Below the pieces are notes generated by a model. That model saw only the letters and a program-made list of their open reading frames with translations, made no database searches and was not told the origin of the DNA. A DNA stretch of 64,000 nucleotides, from the NCBI GenBank assembly GCA_015179125.1, contig WHVA01000107.1, positions 62,001-126,000 of the forward strand. Direction: 5' to 3'. Numbering within the stretch: the first letter of the stretch is position 1; each line of letters starts with the position of its first letter. The stretch is from Gautieria morchelliformis (Eukaryota > Basidiomycota > Agaricomycetes > Gomphales > Gomphaceae). This document shows positions 49,240 to 57,260 of the stretch, piece by piece. The position numbers were made by a program, and so were the translations under genes.

Positions 49240-50185
49240 CTCTAGATAATTGACAGGATATAAAGTCCTATCTGAACCAGTAGGTTGAGCACTTGCAAAA
49301 TTAACTTGCAGAGCCATCCAAGCAAAATTGTCCTCTATGCCAATGCGGGGTAAATTCAGACAATCTGAATAATTGTTGAGATACTGCCAATTGCTGTGGT
49401 TGGTAACCTTGAGAGCCTGGGTGCCGATGTCAGAGAAGGCCTATAAAAAGTAAGATAAAACCAAATGTCAATATATATAGACTTTGCCTACCTTTACCAT
49501 GTTGTGCCGCATCTGATAACTGACATCATCCTGGCCATCAAATTTCCCAGCAGCCATGGGACTACTCGAAGCTCTGGGCCTTGGGTGAGAGAAGGCCAAA
49601 CTATAGCAGTGAGAGCCAGGTGTGACCGGCTCTTCAGCTCAGTGACTCCTTTCAAAGGCTACCCCTCCCTCCCAAATTTTTGGTTGTTTGAGTCAACCCC
49701 CATAGATTTAGGCTGATTTACACCTCTCAGTAAACATTTGCCTAATATATCATCCATCACTTTGTCTAAAGTAGACCAGGCCTTTGCATCAATATCCTGA
49801 AACTGGAATGGCCAGGCCATTAAATGTCAGCTTCAGGATCACCTGTCCCCCAAGCATTTCTTCTAAAGAGCCAATCGCCAGGTTTCATGAAAATATGTCC
49901 TTGGTCAAGAACATCCTGTTCTTGTCCCAGTGGAACAGGGAGATGTTGCTCCCACTCCCAATGAACTTCTGCATATTCTGGTCGTTCATCTCACAGATGA
50001 ATATAAATGTTTCCCACAGTGATGTTTGAGGGAATATTTCTGAGTTTGGGGTGCGAATCAACCTGGTATATCTCTCCCAATCTCAGGTCACGACCAGGAT
50101 GTGTGAAATAAGTGCCATTGACTCCCACAGGTCCAACCTCACCCAGCCAACCGGGTAGAAAAGGGCCAAATGATGCACTAGACAT
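49240..50185 (-). pseudogene. decayed spliced gene of unknown function
   Basis: The ATG at 50185 (MSSASFGPFLPGWLGEVGPV) opens a Gly/Pro-rich peptide containing YFTHPGRDLRLGEIYQV. In the same frame an in-frame TGA at about 49991 is followed by a coherent peptide, DERPEYAEVHWEWEQHL and IFMKPGDWLFRRNAWG, so the gene is probably broken there. Downstream exons include MAAGKFDGQDDVSYQM and, after a 58-bp GT-AG intron near 49440-49500, SDIGTQALKVTNHSNWQYL and LPRIGIEDNFAWMALQ. I have no family name for it. Its repeat-rich upstream region and neighbouring transposons suggest a multi-copy, perhaps element-associated gene. Confidence 0.4.
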
Positions 50186-50205
50186 GGTAGGAAGACGCTC
50201 TGGCC

Positions 50206-50490
50206 CCTAGAATCTACCAGCATAAGGTTAGCCAGCAGACAGCAGTACAGCCCTATATCTGGACAAGCAGAACTGACACTTACAAGCAGAATGACACACA
50301 GACAGAGGGGGAGGGAGGCTCTGGCCGCTAGAATCTACCAGCAGAATGACACAAGCAGAAGTGATGATGGTCTGCCCACTAGAATCTACCAGAATAAAGT
50401 TAGCGAGCAGACAGCAGTATTGCCCTTCAGCTTGACAAGCAGGACTGATACTTACAAGCAGAATCAGACAAGCAGAAGTGAGCTAGTGAG
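50206..50490. repeat. imperfect tandem repeat of about 90-100 bp
   Basis: Units start CTAGAATCTACCAG at about 50208, 50331 and 50380 and share CAGACAGCAGTA and ACTTACAAGCAGAAT blocks. The middle unit is shortened. The array lies just upstream of the decayed minus-strand gene. Confidence 0.7.
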
Positions 50491-50860
50491 GATAGAGGGG
50501 AAGGGGAGAGGCAAAGAGATAACACACCAGTATGTTATCATAGGGGCACATTATCATAGTGCCATCCCAGGCTGCACCTTGTGCGTCATGCTGCCCATGG
50601 TGCCCGCGCGGCCGGCCACCCGCTCCCACACCTAGTTGTGCGCATGGACCTGGGGCTTGGGTTGGCAGGCCCCCTTATCATGGCAAGCCCTATCGTGGCA
50701 GGCCCCCTTATCATCCTTTACCTAGGCTGCACTGGTGGGTTGGCATGACGCACGATGCAGCCAAAGTCAGTGAGACTTTGGCTGAGTCGTGCGTCATGCC
50801 GCCCATGGTGCCCACTCCTGCACCTAGTCGTGCGCATGGACCTGGGGCTGCGCACATGAT
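50491..50860. other. GC-rich repeated stretch upstream of the MULE frame
   Basis: Two copies of a block holding GCGTCATGC, GCCCATGGTGCCC and GTGCGCATGGACCTGGGGCT lie at about 50583-50660 and 50789-50850. CAGGCCCCCTTATCAT also occurs twice. An open frame crosses it, but the composition is repeat-driven. Confidence 0.5.
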
Positions 50861-50869
50861 AGATGCTTG

Positions 50870-53176
50870 GCGGGTCATGCGTCATGCCCAGGAGGCTGCC
50901 AGCGTGAAGGATACCAAGGAGGTCCAGGAGACCATGAGCATGGAGGAGTCAAAGGAGACGCAGGGGGCAGTCAGCGCAGAAGGGAGCAAGGCAGTTGAGG
51001 AGGCTGTCAGCATTGAGGAGTCAAGTGCAAGACGTGAGGAATGAGCACTCAACCATCGCTGAAAATGAAACTAAGGTGATGGAGGAACCTGTCACTCTTC
51101 AAGAGACCAAAGTGCAAGATGCAATCAGACTGGTGGATATGACCACAGGGCTGCCGGACAGAAGAAACATCTGAATGCAGTCAACTTCACTGGATGTCTT
51201 GCCCATGTAGAGGTCACATACCTTGTATCCACACAAAATATCCTTTGTATACGTGGTTACTTCATTCACAACGAAGAATGCAAGGAAGCAGTCATTGCAT
51301 GCTTTCCTTTGGTGCCACTGCATCCTTCAGTCTATAAAGTTGTGTTAAGGTTGTGTGTTGTACTGTAGTTCGGCTTTACGAAAGCCGAACTCGGGTCTTG
51401 GGTTGGGGGCTTGGCTTCAACCTCATGGGTTGCATCCACTCAGTGTTCCACCCTAATTTCGGGAGCGGTCTTGGCTGTAAGCCGAGAAGTGGGTTTTGAT
51501 ATCAAGCAGAGAGATCTTAAGTACAATAAGCTAATTTGATATCTGAACTGAGGAGCTATGATACATGGACTGGAGGTCTATATAGTAAAGTAGCATGCAG
51601 GCTCGTGAAGAGAACATGATCAGATCAATGGTTAGGGGAACAAAGGGTCAGGTAAACAGGGAACTAACTAGATAAGGGAATCAGGGGGTGATGGGATGTG
51701 CGAAGGGAAACCTGAAGGAAAGCCGAGAATAACCCGAGATTCCCAAACAAGAGCCGAAGCCGAGGTTTTGGTCCAGATTTGGGAACAGATCGTAACAATT
51801 TGCATTGAAGCAGCTCAGAGATGGTGCCACATTGACAGATATCCAGGAACGTCACCACCAAATGCTTGACACACACCTGTACTGTGAACAACCCCAGGAT
51901 CTTGGAAAATCTACATATCGGTGGCATCTTCGCAGCCAAGATACAAGGTCACTGTATCGGCAATTCAATAGGCTGCAGGGGATCAAGGTATCAGAGCAGG
52001 CACATCTCAATGTGCATGAATGGCTGGATCCAAATTGCCCACAATTCAACAAGGCTCTGCACAATGCAATGTCCCACTATAGCCCTCAAGCTATGAAGGA
52101 AAACAGGTTGGAGATTTGCATTGCAATTCCAGCAATGCAGAAGGCTGCATGGAAGTATGCTCACAAGTCTCAGGTTATCTTGGATGGGACATTCGGAGTT
52201 TGCGATTGCAAGCTATTGCTCTTCATTGTCATGGGTATCGATGAGGAGAAGAAAGGTGTTCCACTTGCCTTTCTCCTTTTCTCTGCACCTTCCAGGAACC
52301 AGCACACAGCGGCAGGGTATACGACAGATATCATTGCAAAACTTTTGAATGAATGGAAGAAGTCATTGGGAGTGCTAATGGTGAAGAATTTGACATACGG
52401 GTAGCCATTACCGATACAGACTTGATGGAGAGAGGAGCCCTTCTTATGGTATTCCCTCGGATCTGGCTGCTTATATGCAAGTTTCATATCTGGCAGTCAT
52501 GGTGCAACCATTGTACTAAAGAGGTGAAGGATGACTCACCGTTACATGCTGATGTCAAGAATTGGCTTTGCCGAGTTGAGGAGTGCCTCATTCAGACATT
52601 GTCAATCACCGCTGCGCATGAAGTCATTGCAGATGAGGTGAAGGTATTAGACGCTGTCAAACAACAGAGGCACTCTGCAATTGTTGAGAAAGCCATTAAA
52701 CATCTCAATGGATACCTTCTCACTTACTGGTGCATGGAGAATTTGTGGAGCAGCTGGTCAGAATATGGCTGCCAGGTGGCTGCCAAGACCCTAGGCTGTC
52801 CACTTGATGGTGTACTTCCAACAACAAACCACTTAGAGTCCTTCAATGGCATTCTCAAGCACAAACACTTACGGTGTTGGCAGCATGGTGGACGGCATCT
52901 CCATGTTGATGTGCTGGTGAAGCTCCTTGTGGCAAAATACTGCCATCAATCTTCCAGCATTGGATGGCTGAAAAAAAGGACATACATGTATGGGAGACAC
53001 AGATCCGCACTATTCCTGGATGTAGTTCTTTGTTAGAAAAGAAAGGGATCTCAAAAGCCACAGGGCGGACTCCCACTCTTGGGTATCTGCAGAAGTGTAA
53101 AGATATCTATCTTAAGCCTCAAGTCACAAGAGCACGACAGAACTTGACCAATGTGTGGTATTCTGATGCTACGTAG
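50870..53176 (+). mobile_element. MULE (Mutator-like) transposase, broken, interrupted by an LTR
   Basis: A Glu/Val-rich N-terminal stretch (50880-51110) leads to the conserved fungal MULE start NFTGCLAHVEVTY, then GYFIHNEECKEAV and PLVPLHPSVYKVVLR. This is cut by the LTR insert 51352-51797 and resumes with LKQLRDGATLTDIQERH. The DDE transposase domain shows the first Asp in VILDGTFGV, the second in AITDTDLMERG followed by the C-x2-H CKFHIWQSW, and Glu in TTNHLESFNG. Frame changes occur near 51040, near 52365 and in an A-run near 52970, so it cannot be made as one protein. The last part ends at 53176 (NVWYSDAT). Terminal inverted repeats were not found. The chromovirus LTR begins 7 bp after the stop. 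Confidence 0.8.
51352..51797. repeat. probable solo LTR inserted in the MULE gene
   Basis: About 446 bp between two coding blocks of the MULE that belong together. It ends CGTAACA, begins near TGTTGTACTG, and contains a TATA-like CTATATAGTAAAG. A perfect 11-bp hairpin with arms AGTTCGGCTTT and AAAGCCGAACT lies at 51367-51391. Exact limits and the target duplication are not resolved. It is a fossil LTR without coding parts. Confidence 0.5.
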
Positions 53177-53344
53177 TGACAGTGTAAGGGTAAGATGCGA
53201 TGGGGACCGCTAGCCGGTTCCCACGCATAAACTATACAGTGGGTCCCTAAGGGGCCCACTGGGATTATGTAATAACTAATGTACATGTAGGTACATGGGT
53301 TATTTACACCCTCCCCCTCTATAGACAACTATAGGGGTTAACTA

Positions 53345-54820
53345 TTACTCATAGAGGTCGTCCATGAGGGAGTCCTCTAGAGTGGCCGATATGACGATGA
53401 CGTCGTCGTACGGGGCCGGAGGAGCACGTGACTCCTCCGGGGGCACCTCCACGTCATCGGTGGTGATTGGGTGAGGCTGGTCAGCCTCACCACTAGCGGC
53501 GGTCTCCGCTTGGGTGTTGGGGCCCGTGTCCTCGCGGAGCATGGCCTCAACGGCCGGGTCCTCCGTTTGAGGAGGGGGCCGGAAGCGCGCCAGCTCTTGG
53601 TTGAGCTGAGCGTGAGTGAGGGGTCGCGGCACCGCGGCCCTCACATGGCTGGTCTCGATGACCTTTTGTTGGCCCTCGCGGGCGGCGGCGCTGAATGCCG
53701 CGCCGGTGATGCTGCACTGAACGTAATGTTCAATGCGCGCCGCTCGCTCGCGAGTGACTCCCGCGTAGCGGGCCAACCATCTCGTGATCTCCGCGAGTGG
53801 GATGTCGGGGCCGGCTCTGCCCTCCACAGGGAATGGGCCCATGATTGAGAGCCGCAGGGTGGTGCTCTGAGGCGTCAGCACTTCCCTGGCGTTGACGAGG
53901 CTTGACCATTGGTCTGTCGAGCCGAAGAGGTCGAGTAGCCTCGCCCTGAGTGGTGATGTGACCCCTTTGACCCGGGGCATGAGGGCCTTCAACCACATCC
54001 AGACGTCCATGTCGTCTAGGTTGAAGGTGCCGTCCGCGTTGTCACGGATGGCGGATGGGATCCCTTCAGGGTTGTGTATCCAACCCTTCAGGATGGCTGC
54101 GATGTCGTGCGGGGTGCCGTCCACTATCACGAGACAATCCCTTTTGGGATTGTGAGCGCGTTGTTTGCGCTCGACGCGTTTGAATACGCCGATCATCTCA
54201 CGCGCACGCGCGAGCTGCGGCGTTTCTTTTGCCCGCGCTATGAGTTCGACGAAGCGTGGGTCGTCAAGCGGGCAGACGTCGTACCATTGAGTATGACGCT
54301 GTTGGGCCTTTCCTACCGGCCGTGGTAGGAGGCCCATCTCAGAGATCGGCGGGTCTCCGAGTGGCATGATCACTCCCTCCCCCGGGTAGGGAGGGCGAAC
54401 TATCCCCGCCGGTGGAGGCAGGGCCACGCCAGGCCCGATGTACTGGGCCTCGATCTGTGCTACCCGCTGCTGAAGGGCGGGGTCGTTGATGGTGTGCGAC
54501 GGTGACGCCGCTAGGTAAGCGCTAATTGCGCTTTCCTTCGCAATGGCTAGCCCATTGATGGTGTGGGGGGAGCTGCGCAATTTCTTGCGCTTTTTCTTTG
54601 GCTGTTCCGCCAGCCGCTGTGCCCGTTCGGGGTTGTACGTCTTCCAGACGGATGAGTCGGACTCCCATCCATCTGGGACGCCGTACGCAGAGTCAGAAGG
54701 TGCGCTCTGCCCCTCCGTTGTTGTTGTCGTCGGGGTCGGCGCTGACAATCGGGACGCTAGCCCCGATGTTGCGCGCGCCGGCAGAGGTGCCGTCGCACGA
54801 AGTGATGATGGCCCGGCCAC
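53345..54820 (-). CDS. 491-codon ORF of unknown function in the chromovirus 3' region
   Basis: The product is rich in Ala, Pro and Arg, with a basic KKKRKK patch near residue 75 that could be a nuclear signal. The middle is folded-looking (about 190-400, with NADGTFNLDDMDVWMWL) and the tail is acidic. There is no membrane segment or signal peptide, so it does not look like an envelope protein. No match to gag or pol motifs. The frame begins without an ATG, so it is probably spliced or a continuation. It lies between integrase and the LTR. Confidence 0.5.
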   Translation of the reverse strand: MAGPSSLRATAPLPARATSGLASRLSAPTPTTTTTEGQSAPSDSAYGVPDGWESDSSVWKTYNPERAQRLAEQPKKKRKKLRSSPHTINGLAIAKESAISAYLAASPSHTINDPALQQRVAQIEAQYIGPGVALPPPAGIVRPPYPGEGVIMPLGDPPISEMGLLPRPVGKAQQRHTQWYDVCPLDDPRFVELIARAKETPQLARAREMIGVFKRVERKQRAHNPKRDCLVIVDGTPHDIAAILKGWIHNPEGIPSAIRDNADGTFNLDDMDVWMWLKALMPRVKGVTSPLRARLLDLFGSTDQWSSLVNAREVLTPQSTTLRLSIMGPFPVEGRAGPDIPLAEITRWLARYAGVTRERAARIEHYVQCSITGAAFSAAAREGQQKVIETSHVRAAVPRPLTHAQLNQELARFRPPPQTEDPAVEAMLREDTGPNTQAETAASGEADQPHPITTDDVEVPPEESRAPPAPYDDVIVISATLEDSLMDDLYE

Positions 54821-54841
54821 TGGGTCCGTAGCCGGGTCATG

Positions 54842-55444
54842 TCACGGCCTTTTTGAGGCAACGTGGGCCAGGGTAACCTGGAGCTGGGCTGCACTTAGCT
54901 GTTGCTCCAGTTCCTTGATCCTTGCGCGCTCGGTTGTGAGCGCATCGTCGCGGTCCTCGACCGCACGTTCCAGCTCCTTGACCTCTTTTTTGAGGTCGTG
55001 GACGTCCCAGAGGGGCTCTTCTCGCGCGTCACGTGCGATGCCCCTTGGGAGCCATCCCCAAGCTGCATCGACGGCGTCGCCGATGTCTTCATCCCGCAAC
55101 TTGACCTTGCGGGTGCTGGTCGTGGCCCTAAGGTGCGCGGTGTAGTCCGCGCACGTTGCACAATCGTCCGGGTGGACGATGGCGAGGGCGTCCTCCCAGC
55201 CCACGATCATCCAGTGCTCCTGGTCTATTGGAGCACGGAGAATGTCTGCGGCCCCTTGTCTCGGGGCCGATGTCCGCGTTGTGGATGTTGACGGGTCAAC
55301 GTCCATTCCATCTTTGGGGGCATCATCTTTGTGGGTAGATGATGGTGGTTGCTTCCAAGAAGCGATGTGCCCTCGGAAAGATCCGAGGTGAAAATTTAAC
55401 TGCGCCGTGGCTGGCGCATCACGTGGTCTGCACGTGACAGACAC
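54842..55444 (-). CDS. coiled-coil ORF in the chromovirus 3' region
   Basis: The 200-codon frame has an Asp-rich, disordered first half, then HWMIVGWEDALAIVH, then a heptad-like coiled coil from about residue 145 to the end (LKKEVKELERAVEDR). No ATG at the beginning, so it may be an exon. Function unknown. Confidence 0.45.
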   Translation of the reverse strand: MSVTCRPRDAPATAQLNFHLGSFRGHIASWKQPPSSTHKDDAPKDGMDVDPSTSTTRTSAPRQGAADILRAPIDQEHWMIVGWEDALAIVHPDDCATCADYTAHLRATTSTRKVKLRDEDIGDAVDAAWGWLPRGIARDAREEPLWDVHDLKKEVKELERAVEDRDDALTTERARIKELEQQLSAAQLQVTLAHVASKRP

Positions 55445-55446
55445 GT

Positions 55447-56847
55447 CTAGCGGCGTCTGGGGAGGTTGCGTGGCTTGCCCACCCCCCGAAGCTCTAGGTA
55501 GCTATCTAGGGCTTCGAGGTCCTTGCAGGACGACATGGGTTCCCATGTCACATCGCCTAGGGTCCAACGGACCTGGAACTCCAGGTCCGTCGAGTTTATC
55601 CATCGATGTGCGATAATCTCGTCGACGAGCCACTCCTCGTCATTATTTGCTCCGAAGTCATAAAATGACTTGGCCTCGCGACGAGGGAACAATTTGTCGT
55701 TGTTAGCCTCGTATCGCCGCACGAGGCTGGAATAGAAGACCGGTGAAATGCGACGGCTTTTCAGTTCGTCGGGAAGATCGAGGGTCACCGTCGAGGCGTC
55801 GTTGTGAGCCTCGACGACGTGGTACGGTCCGATGTACCGCGGGACTAGCTTTCTGGCTCTTCCTTTCGGGAGAGTTAGGTTTTGTGTCGAAAGGTAGACG
55901 TGGTCGTTGGCCGCGTACCTGTCGCTTGCCATACGTTTCTTATTTGCGTGAAACGTTTGGGTCACTCGATGCTCTATGATTGCATCGTGTGCCGCCATCG
56001 GGTTCCATTTTGCCTGATGTGCGAATCGGGCCACCCCCTTGAACGGGGTGTCCGCGGATATGGGGAGGTCTATCCGCGGCATATAGCCGTGGTTCAGCTC
56101 GAAAGGTGCAAATCCTGTGGTCGCGCTGATGTTGCTGTTGAGGGCGACCTCAACCATTGGGCATTTCACTGCCCAATCCTTCTGATCGTCTCTGATGACC
56201 GCACGCAATATCTGGCCGATCGAGCGGTTTGCCCGCTCGGTGGCTCCATCCGTTTGTGGATGGAAGGCAGTTGACATGAGGAGCTTAGTCCCCATGAGTC
56301 GCTGGAGTTCACGCCAGAAGATTGACGTGAACTTTGAGTCTCTGTCCGAGACGATGGAGTCGGGAACTCCATGCAGTCGGATGACCTCTTTCAGAAACAG
56401 CCAGGCTACTCCCTTGGCTGACACGCTTGTCGTGGTTGGCACGAGGTGTACGAGCGACGTTAGTCGGTCGATGACTACCATCAGGTAGTCACAGTCATTG
56501 GACTTGGGCAGGGGCCCCATGAAGTCGATGCCAATCGACTGCCACGGCCTATCCGGAATGGGTAGGCTGTGTAGTAGGCCTATGGGCCGTTGTGGCCCAG
56601 TTTTCGTCATCTGACACCTCGCGCACGATGTGCAGAACACTTCTATGTCTGGGTTCATGCCCGGCCACCAATATGCTCTTCGAACGTAGTTCGAAGTCTT
56701 CAGGTGGCCGTAGTGGCCGACTATCTGATGTGCCCGATCAATGATAATTTCGATCAGCCTCCTTCCCCCTTGAAGAACAGAGCGGGGGATGGCAATGACG
56801 TCTCTCTTGAGCTGATTCTTAGTCCAGATCAGCCTGTCCCAGCACAC
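55447..56847 (-). CDS. gypsy integrase with C-terminal chromodomain
   Basis: The frame holds the HHCC zinc domain (HQIVGHYGHLKT to CARCQMTK), the D,D-35-E catalytic core (GIDFMGPL; VSDRDSKF; HPQTDGATERANR), a GPY/F-type region (RYIGPYHVVE) and a chromodomain (EWLVDEIIAHRW to FQVRWTLGDVTWEP). Chromodomains in chromoviruses steer integration to particular chromatin. The 5' parts of pol are lost at the Helitron junction. Fossil fragment. Confidence 0.85.
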   Translation of the reverse strand: MCWDRLIWTKNQLKRDVIAIPRSVLQGGRRLIEIIIDRAHQIVGHYGHLKTSNYVRRAYWWPGMNPDIEVFCTSCARCQMTKTGPQRPIGLLHSLPIPDRPWQSIGIDFMGPLPKSNDCDYLMVVIDRLTSLVHLVPTTTSVSAKGVAWLFLKEVIRLHGVPDSIVSDRDSKFTSIFWRELQRLMGTKLLMSTAFHPQTDGATERANRSIGQILRAVIRDDQKDWAVKCPMVEVALNSNISATTGFAPFELNHGYMPRIDLPISADTPFKGVARFAHQAKWNPMAAHDAIIEHRVTQTFHANKKRMASDRYAANDHVYLSTQNLTLPKGRARKLVPRYIGPYHVVEAHNDASTVTLDLPDELKSRRISPVFYSSLVRRYEANNDKLFPRREAKSFYDFGANNDEEWLVDEIIAHRWINSTDLEFQVRWTLGDVTWEPMSSCKDLEALDSYLELRGVGKPRNLPRRR

Positions 56848-56917
56848 CCCTGAGCCGGATCATCGAGCAAGGTGTAGACCTGTCTAAGGTCCTACGAGAC
56901 GCGTACCATAGGGACAC

Positions 56918-57260
56918 CATATTTGTTCCCTGGACAAACTGCTCAGGACAGACCTGACCTGGTGTCGCGGGTGTTTCACCTCAAAAAGAAATACCTCATT
57001 GACTTGATCGTCAAGGACAAGATCTTTGGAGAAACCGTCGCTCGCGTTCACACTATTGAATTCCAGAAGAGGGGGCTCCCACACATGCACCTGCTTACCT
57101 GGTTCGATAGGGAGTCCAAGGTCAAACATCCACATGAGGTGGATTCTATGATTTCAGCAGAGTTCCCTGATCCAGAGATACATCCTGTCCTCTACCAGTT
57201 GGTCTGTGAGCTGATGACACATGGTCCCTGTGGACAAATGAATCCAAATGCACCCCCATG
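56918..57260 (+). pseudogene. Helitron Rep fragment with HUH motif
   Basis: The frame reads LFPGQTAQDRPDLVSRVFHL, then EFQKRGLPHMHLL, which carries the HUH metal-binding motif of the rolling-circle endonuclease, then YQLVCELMTHGPCG and NPNAP. At the C-run near 57255 the frame shifts to that of the helicase ORF, where ENGKCKKGFPK and the Y2 motif KYIHKYLYKGHDR continue the Rep domain. This could be a one-base indel or a frame change; the former is simpler. The N-terminal zinc and early Rep parts are missing. Confidence 0.75.

Larger units (their letters stand above)
53183..56850 (-). mobile_element. gypsy chromovirus fragment, 5' truncated, with extra ORFs
   Basis: A short LTR (53183-53308, 126 bp, TGTAAGG to TTTACA) follows a purine tract (minus-strand AGAGGGGGAGGG). 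On the minus strand the order is integrase plus chromodomain (55447-56847), then a coiled-coil ORF (54842-55444), then a large ORF (53345-54820), then the LTR. Gag, protease, reverse transcriptase and the 5' LTR are missing. At about 56850-56918 the sequence changes to a Helitron. It is a broken fossil, moderately young judging by the long open frames. Confidence 0.8.

Noticed and set aside
54543-55145. 200-codon plus-strand ORF
   Set aside because: Antisense to the chromovirus ORFs; GC-rich shadow frame.
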